DNA of 64,000 nucleotides from Siphonodentalium dalli (GCA_032622095.1 CP136065.1:219772151-219836150); one strand, 5' to 3'. Shown: positions 1 through 12,274, numbered from the stretch's first letter. Notes: a model not told the origin generated them from the sequence alone. Program-made: numbers and translations.

Positions 1-241
1 CAAGAGAAATATATTGGCAATCCAAATAAATCGAGTTGGTGTCCGTAAAACGGTTATAAATTAAATTAAGCTGGAAATGAGGGTGGGGTAGTTCACATGT
101 GACACAGCGGAGGGAATGTGCATGGCAACGCGGTTGGACTAGACATGTGCAAACATTGACACAGTGGCTGCATTATGCACCATTGTATTCCCAGTCTTGT
201 ATATCGATTGTATGGCTCAGTATCAACTTTTATACCGGAAC
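1..241 (+). repeat. Left terminal inverted repeat of the long-TIR element
   Basis: Starts 'caagagaaatatattggc' and matches the reverse complement of 1853-2094 almost base for base, ending near 'ttttataccgg'. The first base of the window is already inside the match, so the repeat may extend further left. Confidence 0.85.
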
Positions 242-445
242 GCATGTCAAATTTTAATGTATATATAATTATTTAATAATTCACTGTATACACTATATAG
301 TATATACGATGGATATACAGCTTGAAGACAAAAACCAACCAAATATTCCATAGTTGATCTTTTATTTCATCTTCAATCTAATGTACCATCTGATGATTCT
401 GCCATTCAAATGCTACGTCTGATATAATCCCATTTCACAATCGCA

Positions 446-1135
446 GACTTGCCAGAATGTATTATAATAGAGATTTTCAAGTTGTTCACGCTTCACGAAC
501 CTCTTACAAACAGTTGGTCCTATATAGCTGCAAGCGTTTCTATAACATCGTAAAGGAAACTTCTGTGCTGTGGAAATTTTTCGAGTTCCCAGATGTATTA
601 ACTTTACATAAAGCGGATCTACAAGATATCCTTATTGATTCAAAACAATTTCGTCATTTCGAAATCGCTTATGCAGACATTAACATCGAACGATATTACT
701 TGAACTATCAGCTGGCATGTGGTCTCTTGTGTGCGACGAAACTATCGGTTCTTAATATTGCCGGATGTGATATTCCAACACTGTTTCTTGCCCTGTCTGG
801 CAAATATCAACTTCCTGGACGTCTCGGAGTGTCGCAATTTGTCCGACGTAGATTTCTTGTCAATCAAGGAGTTTAAACGTTTGAGGTCATTATATATCTC
901 ATACACTAACATATCGTCTTCAACAATCTTGACAATTTCACACCAACTACATTCACTGGAATTGTTCGATATTGAGGGGATTCCGTTTTTAATGAGGGAG
1001 TGTCTATTGTTGATGAACAACCCACACCAGTCTCTAACCTACATGCAGTTGACCGTTGGTGGAAAGCCGCTCTTCAATCAATTTGCCAATACTGTAGAAC
1101 GTGTATACAGAAACTGTCGTTTTGCAGTAAATTAG
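446..1135 (+). pseudogene. F-box / leucine-rich-repeat protein pseudogene
   Basis: F-box proteins recruit substrates to SCF ubiquitin ligases. From 446 one frame reads an F-box first half (DLPEC...EIFKLF). The second half (CKRFYNIVKETSVLWKFFEF) is in a different frame from about 526, in the open stretch 457-876. After about 808 the match moves to a third frame (open stretch 719-1135) with leucine-rich text such as NINFLDVSECRNLSDVDFL and LRSLYISYTNISSS. At least two frameshifts are therefore needed, and no in-frame start precedes the F-box: a stop lies at 427-429 and a possible splice acceptor 'atcgcag' at 439-445. The final TAG at 1133-1135 uses the first base of the nested MITE. I judge it a decayed gene or captured gene fragment. 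The F-box call rests on motif recognition. Confidence 0.6.
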
Positions 1136-1441
1136 GGGCTTGTTACATGAGCCGGGACAGCTCAGCTCACGTAACAGCGAGTCATCCCGGCTAGAACGTA
1201 ACACCATTCATGAGTTACGTTTAGTGACAACCCAAGCCTCTCTGTTATAGGCGTTCCTACATTATGGACCGACGTCGTGACGCATGATTGACAGCTAGAT
1301 GGATAGCTAGTTGCGTGAACGTCAACCGAGTTGTCCCGGCTAACCGAATTGTCTCGGCTCACATAACAGCGTGATCGAGTTGTCCCGGCAGACCGGGTTG
1401 TCCCGGCTAACCGAGTTGTCCCGGCTCATGTAACAAGCCCC
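1135..1441. mobile_element. Tourist/Harbinger-like MITE with 3-bp TTA duplication
   Basis: Ends are inverted: 'ggggcttgttacatgagcc' at the left, its complement 'ggctcatgtaacaagcccc' at the right. It is flanked by TTA on both sides (1132-1134, 1442-1444). A 3-bp TTA/TAA duplication with G-rich ends is typical of PIF/Harbinger-derived MITEs. The right half holds repeats of a short 'gttgtcccggctaaccga' unit. There is no coding capacity. Confidence 0.7.
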
Positions 1442-1852
1442 TTATATATAATGTGATATCGGCGCCCACTTCCTGTAGAGATTGCACCAAAGAGGTAACC
1501 AGCCCGTAAACATACATGTAATTAACACCCACCATGCACGTGCAAATGGACGAGTCCTTGGTATATGCTCATTATTGTATGTTTATGTTATATGGTCGCT
1601 TTCTCTGCGCCATTCACCTGATGGTTTGAGTATATACTATACTAATTATGTTGTTTATTCCATGCGCACAAGCGAAGCCTTAAATGGCAGTGAGATCTCA
1701 TAATATTATTTGTTACTATTTAAAACTCGACCAAACGTGTTGCATGTGATGGTATGTACAAGCTTATAACTCATAATTATTATGTCACATACGGTCACAA
1801 AGTGAATTTATCCATCGATGCATTATTTCTGACACGCTCTGCCAACTATATG

Positions 1853-2094
1853 CCGGTATAAAAGTTGATACTGAGCCATACAATCGATATACAAGACTGG
1901 GAATACAATGGTGCATAATGCAGCCGCTGTGTCAATGTATGCATATGTCTAGTCCAACCGCGTTGCCATGCACATTCCCTCCACTGTGTCATGCTTGAAC
2001 TACTCCACCCTCATTTCCAGCTTAATTTAGGGCACTTATAACCGTTTTACGGACACCAACTCGATTTATTTGGATTGCCAATATATTTCTCTTG
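1853..2094 (-). repeat. Right terminal inverted repeat of the long-TIR element
   Basis: Reverse complement of 1-241 with scattered substitutions and a small insertion near 2025-2032. It ends at 'atatatttctcttg' before sequence that does not match. Confidence 0.85.
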
Positions 2095-3750
2095 GATTTT
2101 GAACACAATAATTCGTCCAATTGCACAAACGAAGGCCACAAAAACACCGATGAATGGCAGTAACAACACATTTTATCCCTACCCATCGAGTTTCCACACC
2201 TTATTTTTTTGCTCTAGACGCAACCCATTTCGTACTCGCTCCATTAAAAAAGAAGTCCGTGTGACAGTCTAAATACCTTACACCATGTTAAAAATAGCTT
2301 TACCAGGCTTCAGCTAAATAATGATATCAGCCCAGTCTGTCGGCGGTAGATCAAAGGTGATATCGCCGCGGTCTGCTGTGTGGCATGTGGGTAAGTTACG
2401 TAATCATGTGACACATCGAAAAATAAGCTGATACTGTTATCGCATTTTTTATTTCATTAAACTTCAGCTTTTGACAAAAACAAAATGTACCAAGTGTATA
2501 ATTGGAATCCGTGGTTGTGGTTTGAGACTTCAATGGCTCGAATCCGTTGATAAATACGGAAATTACCCATGTGCATGTATAAATAAAAATATAATCTACA
2601 CCCGAAATTAGAAAGAACTGAATTCATACAATTAGCGATAAAAAACATGTTCATGCACGATCGTTTGCGCATTGTTTATAGAAAATGCATGGTTTTGGGT
2701 TCCGTTTGCATTGAATGAACTAAAGTGTTAAATTGTCGTTTTGGAAACTAATTGAATTATTTTGCTGATTTTCTAAAAAATATAATTCGTTTGATAACTT
2801 TGATTTGCTGCGTCATAATTGTTTTTATCGTTTTATTGGCTTCATTTTGTTGCTGACGTGGGGTATGATATAAAACTATATAGATTGACTTAAAATCGAT
2901 GTCGCGAAATGATTAATTTTCGGACTCCTTTTCGGATAAATGAATTGAACAAGGGCGCCGATTGTTTTAGTTTCGTTTATACTGGTATTTCCTAAACACA
3001 CATATGTGTCGTATGATATGATTATTACCACGGCACAGTTACTATTGACATTATAGCTAGAAATTCTAGATACCCGAGTTGCGAGCATGATTGTGTATAT
3101 GAGAAGTGCGTATATAATTTTAACGTCAGTACTTAAAAATGATCGATTTTCGGGCTCGCTTTTCCAATAAATAAATTGAACAAGGGCGCCGAATGTTTGA
3201 ATAAATGAATGCCAAGCCACAGTGTATTTGGAACAAGCAAAACATTTATACACGATACATAACAGACGTGAGAAAGAGTCGGTGCATCTGTGTACACATA
3301 TATACAAGATAAATTAAGGTGTATACATTCAAATATAGATTTGGCATAATTGGCACCAAACAGAAATGCTAGTTATACTATACTGTATAACCGCGATGGT
3401 TCATTTTCGTTTAGATTGATATTTCCAAAATATATCACATGATATGAGTGTTACCACGTGGTTAGTTTTGAAATTATAACTTGAGGTTACTGATGCCAGA
3501 ACTTAAAATTTATCGATCTCCCGGCTCGATTTTCGGAGAAAAAAAATAATTAAACACGAGTATCACGATAGCATTATTGTTTTTTGCCGTACAATTAATT
3601 TCATTGGCTTTATCTTAACGCAACGGGTCATGTTTATTTATCGCATTTTGAAGTGGCAGGCAAAGGAATAAATTAACGAATAATTAATTTCTTGAGTTAT
3701 TGTTTCAAGTAAATGTTTGCTCATAACTTTAGTGGAATTTATCATTAAAG
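2095..3750. other. Non-coding stretch with diverged duplicate blocks
   Basis: No supportable gene. Around 2920-3200 and again 3390-3560 there are diverged copies of a block containing 'ttgaacaagggcgccgaatg' and 'ttcgtttatactggtatttc'-like text, so a local duplication of roughly 230-450 bp has occurred. The 143-codon - strand frame at 2876-3307 reads through these repeats and has no recognisable domain. Confidence 0.4.
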
Positions 3751-5140
3751 CCACATGGCGGTTTGCACTCCAAAATACACCCAATAATATTCGCTTTTGA
3801 ATTTTTCCCAGTATTGATATATGTCGATAAATAGTTGAACTACATTTCTAAGGGCATTATGTCACATAAAGACGAATTAAAGTAATAAAATATACAACCA
3901 TGAACACGCTGTTTGTGTTCCAAGCAAACAACACCCATGTGCACGGCAATCCGCGGGATTACGTGTTAATCTATTCCTGATATGGTTTCAATAAAGAGCG
4001 TTCAATTTATTTAAATTAGGTGCGAAAATTGAAACAGTTGGACAATGACTGTGACCATGCAAGACAAGTATTGTTCAAGTATATATCAATATTTCGCGTA
4101 TTTGTGAACCTATATCTTATAAATCCTTCCAATATACTTAGAAAAAACGGAAGCTTGAACGAGCCATTTCCGTTTAAATATATACATATTTTACTAGGAC
4201 TAGAAAAACCTAACTATACTACATGTACTACTTTCAAGTTCGTAATATACCGATTAGGCTTTTTCTCAACCATCTACTTAATAATACGAAGCTAAGCTGA
4301 GAATTAAAAAAAAGGACCGCTGCTTTTATGTGTTGTATGTTAACGGAGAGGGGGCCAGCATTGGGTATATATAGTAACCGATCGGGGACAAGATTTCTGA
4401 TGGAACATGTTTCCCCAGAGATGCATTGGGTATATGTTCATATAAATTAATGGTGGGTGAGATACAATCGTTGAATTCAATTAAATGTGTTTTTCAGTAA
4501 TGCTATTTATGTCATTTACGAACATAAAAACAAAATGGATGCCATTATTGAGATCTATGCAGCGCTAATATACAGAGAACGACAAATATGTCGAAAGCAA
4601 CACATCCGCGTAATTATATGGCCTTCGTTGATTGTCAGTTATCTATTAACTAGTATATTCCAAGTACACTGTCGACGGTCCACTACCGATACACATGCCA
4701 GATTACTCAACGACAGTCTGGTGTACTGGTATAACTATACTATAGTACACTAGACTGCTGATTAATCTCGTCTGTGTATCGGTAGTGTACTGTCAATGAC
4801 ATCGGCACCTGTATACAGTCGAATTAGTGACTTGCGTTATTGTAATATGCCCTACGACAGAACTATATGTATGTCATTTACATATTTTGAAAACATTATT
4901 CTAGTCGATTGGTGGCAAGATGGCGGGGAATTATACAGTATGTTAATTAGTCCGGGAATTATTTTCCGGGAACAGTACCTTTTTGTCGATTACATCGATC
5001 ATCTTGTGTCAATTTTAAATATTTCGATGCGTCGTTATACATATAATTAATTACCTACGCTTTCCTATAGTATTCAATAGATTCAAGAAAGCGAATTTCA
5101 AATTCATAAAAGTATTGTTAATAAAAGTCATGCTTGAAAA
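3751..5140 (+). repeat. Diverged tandem duplication, copy 1
   Basis: This segment and 5424-6330 share the same ordered landmarks: 'ggcggtttgcRctccaaaa', 'caataaagagcgtt', 'ctaagctgagaatt', 'gtcgattayatcgat' and 'ataattaatta'. The copies differ by substitutions and indels. Copy 1 has extra sequence, including a 124-bp hairpin at 4673-4796. No coding function is visible. Confidence 0.6.
4673..4796. repeat. Hairpin (palindromic MITE-like) repeat
   Basis: Two arms of about 50 bases, 'ccactaccgatacaca...gtctggtgtact' and its near-complement, are separated by about 17 bases. It occurs in copy 1 of the local duplication; copy 2 lacks it. No clear target duplication. Confidence 0.6.
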
Positions 5141-5423
5141 AATATGTTGTTGCATACGAACTCTGTGCATTTTTTGTGCCATCACCCAGCCTTCCCGCCC
5201 CAACATACACATTTTGTAGTGTGTTATTGCTGGCGCTGTAAATGTTTATTGTGCCTGATATATGGTAGTATATATAATGCTTCTTGCGTACTGCCGGCGA
5301 CCCGTGTTATTATGTAATAGCTACTTACTCAGTGCCGGTTAACGTTTTATTTTTTTTTGATCGAATTGTTTGTAAAATTAACATCATATAACTTAATGTT
5401 CAGAAGAAATCATATCATTTTTA

Positions 5424-6330
5424 TGGCGGTTTGCGCTCCAAAATACACCCAATAATGTTCGCTTTTGAATATTTAGCGGTGTCGAAATATGTCGATAAAT
5501 ACTTGAACTACCTTTCTGTGGGCATAAAAAAAAGTCTCAGAAATACGAAAGTAAGTTATAAAAAAATACAACTTTTAACACGATGTATGTGTCCCAAACA
5601 AAAAACAGCGTTCCGTGTTAAGTCTATCCCTGGTATGGTTGCAATAAAGAGCGTTTGCTTAAATTCTGGGCGAAAAGAATTAAGCAACTGGAAAAATCCT
5701 GTGACCATGACAAGTAATTTTGATGGCATATGAAGCCAGTATAGGATTATTTCGACATACCTTATACCACCTTCCAAATTACAGAGACACAATTTGGAAG
5801 CTCGAATAAGCCATGTCCGTATTCAGGTGTGCATATTTTATAAAAACTAGAACGTAAATATATCACTAATTTGAAGTACATAATATATGCCGATGAGGAA
5901 TTTTCACAATCTTTCTACGATGGACTTCTGGTCCTCGACTTATAATAATATATTATATTATAATAATATTATTATTATATAAACTGTCTGGTCCTCGAAT
6001 TATAATAATATGAGGCTAAGCTGAGAATTTAAAACAAAATGGGCCGTTGCTTCAAGATATACACAAAACACTCTTGTTGTCTTCCCATTCATTTCCCAGG
6101 TTGTGGAGCGCAAGGAAAAACAATCTAGGAAAATATCTGATTGTAAAGGAACAATATATTTTGTGTCGATTATATCGATTAACTTGCAAAAAATATCCAT
6201 ATTTCGTTACATCTGGTTAATGCGCCTGGCGTATAATTAATTAAATACATTATAATTCCTATATATTATTTTGTCTATAGATCCAAGAATGCCAATTATA
6301 TATTAATAAAAGTACCGAAACGCTTGCGTA
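5424..6330 (+). repeat. Diverged tandem duplication, copy 2
   Basis: Second copy of the 3751-5140 unit, shorter. A third, weak fragment with 'atgaataaagagcgttta' lies near 7000-7020. At 5938-6010 there is an AT-only palindrome, flanked by two copies of 'ctggtcctcga'. Confidence 0.55.
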
Positions 6331-6339
6331 GATTGCATG

Positions 6340-8300
6340 ATTGCATGTATTATACTGTCACACTCTGACTTGTTCCGTATATTTCTTACATGTTGAAATT
6401 TTGATCAAAATAAAATATTGTACCAACACTTTGAACATTTGACATCATGCCCTCACGCAACCGGTATCCATACTGACATTTGTGTGGACGTTGGGTCAAG
6501 TCCTATATGCCGCATAAAGGGACCCAAGGGACCCGCAGTGCGTATATATGTATAGAAACAAAATTAAGTCTGTAAAACAACACATCATGCACAAATAATA
6601 TCGAACATAGAAAATAGATAAATATATGAAGAGACAATCAAATGAATATATATTAACGATCAATGAATATATAAGGTCAGTATAACTATTGTTCGATTTA
6701 TCGAAAGACAATAATAATAAATTGTAACAACCAGTTCGTGTACAATCAAAATAAAAAAAGCCATATGCATGGCAGTCTAAAACCATGCATAAATGCTCGA
6801 TTTAATTACACGTCGGTCTGATTTCTGGTGCTAACAAAACTAGATAGGTCGACAAATGCGTCAAATAGTTTTATATACCGACATTAATGTACAACCGAAG
6901 GCATTATTCAAGTTCTAATCATAGACTGAAATTGGTTCCTGTTTGTTTTTCCAACAGGAAACAATAAAGGTCGCTTATTACTAGTTTACTCCTGTTACGA
7001 TATGAATAAAGAGCGTTTATTAAGAAAAGGATGATACTATTATTACGACTGTACGGGTATATTAAGTTTATTGATGTGCCAGTATCGGAGTTTTGTGTAA
7101 CCGCTATGCATATATTGTCATATACATATATTATCACTCTAAACTCCATACTCACTATCAAATTACGAATACATAATATTAGTTACTCCGTTCTGTCAAA
7201 TTAGAATACATAATTTTAGTTAGGTTCGAATGAGCCATTTTCGTTTATTCTTTAATATATCAGAACACGTTTTATTTAGGTCTACGTAAGCAACGAGACT
7301 CAGAAATATTAAATAAAGACAAACATAACATAAGTAATTATAGTCCGATTGAAACGCCAATATGCATGCTATTAACACCAGAATGACATGTCCGAACGCG
7401 CTACGTAAATTCAAGAAAAACGTTTTAACGAAGTATAAAACGAGTAGCCTGGTATGTTGTTCTTCACTGGCCGGGGACCAGCCAAAGACGCCGGGGAGAT
7501 CAAAGAACGGTGCCGACGGATTTTTGTTTGTGCTGACTTCAGTCTCCAATGCAAGGGAAGAGAAATATGTTGCAAAATGCAACATTATGCTAGTTTATTA
7601 ACACGAAAACGTTCACAAATGTTATACTTGGTAACATATAGCTTAAATTGTGAGTTCACACCACAATGGTACGTGGAATAAACGAGATTTACCAACATTA
7701 CAGGAACTATTTTTCATAACAAATCACAGCCACCGCGGAATCTGGAAAATCATGTTACTATATTTAGGACCCCATATCTGGGGTCGGTCTTTGATGTAGA
7801 GCTTCCCTAATGGCTATTTTGTCCCCAGGCGGCCAGGACATCGGTGGATAACCAATCTGTGTTATAAAAGTAAAATGGGCTATACATACCTTTCCATGTT
7901 GAAATATCAACTATTGACTGACTCTCGCTAAGTTTTGCAAAAACAAGCGTTTTGAGCACTGAGGATTCGTTGCCAGCGCACTGAGGCCGCGAATCGATTG
8001 GGCAGTGTGAGAACTGCACAGGCGTGTGAATGTGGTGACTTGTGAATGTTATCACACAAGTTTCTTGTGGCGCAAAGTAACAAATTGCTGAATTACATAC
8101 AAGTGTGATAAAGTTCACCTCCTTCTGTAATTATTACACACTAGTAGTATATACACTATGATCATATACTCAATACAATGTTGAATTATTGTTGTAATAC
8201 CTGTTTGGTTTTCATGTATAATGACAATTATGTCTTGCACGCTACCATGATCTGACCAAGCTACTGTTGTGTAGACGATAGCCCACCGGCAGGCACAAAC
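6340..8300. other. Non-coding stretch, no gene recognised
   Basis: Several open frames of 75-121 codons on both strands (for example 7220-7585 - and 7807-8118 -) have no domain, start context or splice signals that persuade me. I see no clear repeat family apart from the fragment near 7000. Confidence 0.35.
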
Positions 8301-8358
8301 GCATGACCGACCCCAGTATTTAAGCCGTTGTTCTGACCTGTGTTATTCAGTTTTATTC
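8301..8358 (+). repeat. Left arm of a widely spaced inverted repeat
   Basis: 'cccagtatttaagccgttg' followed by 'ttctgacctgtgttattcag' recurs in inverted form at 11211-11262. The two arms are 2.9 kb apart and nearly identical over about 50 bases. They may be the ends of a larger element. Confidence 0.6.
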
Positions 8359-8527
8359 TTCAGCTAACAGATCTAAGGGAGTATCTTTCTGATTTTAGAG
8401 TTTTACCAACTAAAAATTTATGAATACTAGCTTTATTTAAGTCGCTTACCCATTTGTTAACTTCGTTATAATTATTGGCTTAAAATTCATGGACTGTTTC
8501 ATTTCATAGATGCAATTGTTCCGCTTT

Positions 8528-9440
8528 TTAGCTCATATGGATGTTCGGGGTGACCTCCAGATGAGAGCCATCAATTTTTTCTGAAATTCGTTGAAAAATA
8601 TGGTAGCCATCTTGGATTTCAAGTTTGAATTCATTGGCATGCCCTGCAAACCGGATTTATTGAATTGTCTTGAAAATTTACAGGTGTGTTTATGATAAGT
8701 TATAGACGGGAGCTATCGAGTTTGAACAATTTTCAATGAAAAACATGGCTGCTGGCAGCCATCTTGTATTTTACTCTTTGTATGACTAAATTGTTGGGCA
8801 CACCATACAGGGCACCTCCCTCATTCAATTATCTCTAAACATCATATGGACCTTCGGGGTGACCTCTAGATGGGAGCCATCAATTGTTTCCAAAATTCAT
8901 TAAAAATCTTGACCACCAGCAGCCATCTTGGATTTCAAGTTTGAATCCATCGGCACACCCTGCAGCCTGCATTTATTGGAGAATTATTTTGAAAATGTAC
9001 AGACATCTTCAAGATCATCTCTTGATGGAAGCAATCGAATTTGAAATTTTTTTGATGAAAAACATGGTCGGTGGCAGCTATCTTGGATTTTAGTCTTTAC
9101 ATGACAAAAATCTTTTGTCACACCCTGCAGACCACATACCTAATCCGATTGTCACCAAACTTCATATGGGTCTTTTGGATGACTGCTATATAGGAGCCAT
9201 AAATTTTCCTCATTTCAATGAAAAACATGGCCGCCAAAGGCCATTATGGATTTTACTCTTTGTATGACTAAATTCTTCTGTGCACCCAAGAGGCCAACTC
9301 CCTCATCCAATCATCCCCCAACTTCATATGGATCTTCTGGGTGACCTGTAGATGGGAGCCATCTCAGATTTTACTCTTTCTTGTAGTATTACTGCATCAT
9401 TTGGCACTTCCTACAGCCAAACTTTTTTATCCGCTTAATC
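8528..9440 (+). repeat. Diverged tandem array containing 'agccatcttggatttca'
   Basis: About six diverged units of roughly 150-300 bp. Each carries 'catatggatcttcggggtga', 'gatgggagccat' and 'gaaaaacatggccgc..gcagccatcttggatttta'. An unrelated-looking array with the same 'catggccgcc...ggccatcttgg' core lies at 55690-56360. The core resembles the YY1 site (AAGATGGCNGC on the other strand), but repeated sequence alone is no evidence of binding. Confidence 0.6.
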
Positions 9441-11054
9441 CCAAACTGTTTATGCATCTTCAGGGTAACCTCTAGTGTCATAAACATATAAACTGTCCGA
9501 GTTTCCTATCGATCTATGGACTGTAATGGCATGATCAAATATCCAAGGTGAGCTACAGAGTCATTGACACTTTCATTTCATAAAGCCGACATGAAATAAT
9601 TTTTTGATGGCATCTAAATTTGCTAACAGCTGTCAAATTAGATGGCCATTGTGACAATTAATAAAGACGCACATAGATTACTTTAAGGTACATCTATTGA
9701 ATTATTCTGGGACCTATACTGTATGAGGGACATTGTACGAACATAGGTGCCATGTGGTACGCTACGTGAAGTCTCCTAATTTTGTGCCCAATGATATTAA
9801 AACTCGCTGTGTTTCGTTCTATGATTTCATCGCAAGGTTATCTACATACTGTTCTAACAGCATGCTGTCCCAAAATAAACAGCGTTTGTCTGTCTCAATA
9901 CTGTCAGAGCATGCATGAAACAGCTCTGTTGGTTAGTAGACACTTGGCTCAGTTTTCCAGAAGGCAAATGTGCATAGCTAATAATAATATGACAGTAGTA
10001 ACTAATATTACAACTCAGTATTGACAGTATTAATTTCAGACAGGGCTTATTAACATCTGACGAGTATCAGAATCATGACTCTTAGTTTGATTTTCGTAAA
10101 ATGCAATGGATTAGCTGTAGGAATGATTCTTGGAAAAAAATTATGAATTTTAAGGCCTGTCCGACTAGGAGCAGATATGATATCAGCATTTTGTTAAACA
10201 TCACAAGACATTATTTATGGCAAGTAACCATATCTAATGCGATCTTGGTACACACAAGCTTGCTGTCTTTTCAATGCGGGGCACCTTGTTCATGAGGGGC
10301 ATGGTAGGAATGTTGAAAGTATTGACTATCAAGCATCTACATGGATTTCAATTACATCAATGTATATATACAATTTTCACAATGATATCACCCTGCTTCT
10401 GCGCTTTTAATCTGTGAATAGTAGAGGGCAAGCAAAAGTTAATGGAAGCGTTTATAGACTTTCCAAATAAGAGTCCAGAACTTCCCTCTGGCGAATAGAT
10501 TTCAACCAAAAAATGAAGGCATTTATTGTCACGTGCCCCACGACCACTGCCAATAGCCTTTCCAAAAAGAGTCCAAAACATAGCTCTTCACCATATATTG
10601 TCACATATAAAAAACGACTATCTGGCAAATAGAAAATAAAAAAAGATGTGATGTTTGCATTGTCTGGCCTAGCTTTTGAGCTCATCGAACAGTGACCTGG
10701 ACAACTTGAAAACTTTATTATTCTAACTGCCAATAAATGTTACTTAACGTCGCAATCCCAACGTAAATACATGATGTTGTATGGGTTTTAGCCAAAACAA
10801 AATCTGGGTGTTCACTTAAATACCCCACTAACAACTAAAATGTGCGCCTATCGGCTTATACCAGCTTAAAGGCAAGATTCTGAGCTTTATACTCGTGTAA
10901 ATTGATATACCTTTGGACAAAATTGTTATGATTTAGTGAACTCAATCGCAAGTTCACATTTATGTGCAATCTGTTTCAGAAGAGTACATTCCCCTCAAAT
11001 TTGGATATTAACTTTATTGCTCATGCTTCTCCTGGGCTTTCATTCTAATCCGAA
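9441..11054. other. Non-coding stretch, no gene recognised
   Basis: No supportable exon. Around 10465 and 10565 two short diverged copies of 'ccaaaaagagtccaRaac' suggest a local duplication. Confidence 0.35.
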
Positions 11055-11144
11055 AGTTCAGTGTGAACGGCTTCCTTTAGCAGAAATATATTAATTTTAT
11101 AAGTATAATTAATTTTTCCTCAAAGGAAGCCTGAACACTGAACT
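11055..11144. repeat. Hairpin repeat 'agttcagtgt...acactgaact'
   Basis: Arms of about 35 bases containing 'ggcttcctttRaggaaa' and its complement flank an AT-rich loop. A lone arm, 'agttcagtgttcaggc', recurs at about 11366. Confidence 0.6.
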
Positions 11145-11210
11145 GTTATAGATCCCATAGCAGTGCCATTCCAAACCCGCAACTCACCAATCTCCTGATT
11201 GAGTCTGAAA

Positions 11211-11262
11211 TAAAACTGAATAACACAGGTCAGAACAATGGCTTAAATACTGGGGTCATGCA
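11211..11262 (-). repeat. Right arm of a widely spaced inverted repeat
   Basis: Reverse complement of 8301-8358, differing at a few positions (for example 'caatggcttaaatactgggg' here). Confidence 0.6.
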
Positions 11263-11320
11263 TGGCTAATCGGGTCAAATACATTGTAGAGCGGGTGGCA
11301 GCAGGCGACCAAAAACTTAA

Positions 11321-12140
11321 CCCTTTCCTCCTATGGTTTTACAGAGAGGTATATATATCCACACAGTTCAGTGTTCAGGCTTTTTTTAATAGAAAAATAT
11401 ATTAAAATAATATTTTACTGGTCATAAATTGGAGACAAATACCTTGTTGCCAGAAATTATTTAATGAAGTTATTGCAACAAAGCATGTGGATTTCAACAT
11501 CTGTGTGTTGTCGGTGATAACTGAAGATATTATAGATCCTAGATTTGGCATGTTTTATACAGAAACACTGATGATTAGGATGTTGGCATAGAAAAAGGGC
11601 TTATCATAGTGCCAATATGAGAAAAGCTTTTTGCAGTTATTTTCTGGTATTTGCGCATAATTAGCATACTGACCATTTTGACTTATTTTTTCACTCACTG
11701 CTTTAAAGAACAATTAAAAAATTCACACAAATAGTTCTACTTCCATTCATCCACATTGCAAATCTTAATATCCTTGCAGTTCGAAAGATGTGATGAAGAA
11801 CATAGATTCTTTTAATAGTACCATCAGTATGAGAACTAAAATTTCTACTGGTGAAAAATTTTGTGCTGCTATTTTATTTAATCTTTCTACAATAAATACT
11901 CATTGATGAGTAGTTCCCTTAGGAAATGTTCAGATAATAAGTTCAACAAACGACCATCAGCCATTTATTGAACCTATTATCAGAACATTTCGCACCCATG
12001 AATATGAATCATTCATCTCTTATCTTTTTTTCTGTCTGTTGTCTGCTTTTATTACCTGAACACCCCTCTAGATGAATAATAGACCATTCCAATATATTCT
12101 TTTATAACTGAATGGGAGAATGCATTCAGTATAGCAAGGG
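11321..12140. mobile_element. Candidate TTAA-flanked (piggyBac-like) MITE
   Basis: It lies between TTAA at 11317-11320 followed by CCCTTTCC, and AGCAAGGG followed by TTAA at 12141-12144. The right 240 bp, with a hairpin at 11918-11990 ('aaatgttcagataataagtt'), is a repeat family seen again at 26890-27110 and, inverted, at 62583-63100. The left boundary is the weak part. The right end is only about 30 bases from a host splice acceptor. Confidence 0.4.
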
Positions 12141-12172
12141 TTAACATAACTCATGTTTATATGTATTTGAAG

Positions 12173-12274
12173 GGTGAGAGACCTCCTTGAGGAAAATGCT
12201 CGTTTTAAGAAACCTGGTTCTGCCAAACGAATCAATGTGGAGGAACAGACTGAGTTGAAAGACCTAAGATACCA
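12173..12274 (+). CDS. Host gene exon a (coiled coil)
   Basis: Acceptor 'tatttgaag' before, donor 'gtatgt' after. One base, then 33 codons, then two bases: VRDLLEENARF...EEQTELKDLRY. The last two bases plus the first base of the next exon complete a Gln codon. There is no polypyrimidine tract of note, so the acceptor is the least certain part. Earlier exons were not found. Confidence 0.6.

Larger units (their letters stand above)
1..2094. mobile_element. Long-TIR DNA element carrying a broken F-box/LRR gene
   Basis: Bases 1-241 and 1853-2094 are inverted copies of each other over about 240 bp, with few mismatches by eye, and they bracket about 1.6 kb. This is the form of a DNA transposon or foldback element with long terminal inverted repeats. 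The interior holds no transposase; it holds a degraded F-box/leucine-rich-repeat coding region (446-1135) and a nested MITE (1135-1441). The outer left end lies at or just beyond the window edge, so no target duplication can be checked. It may be a non-autonomous element that captured a host gene, or a palindromic duplication around a gene copy. Confidence 0.65.
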
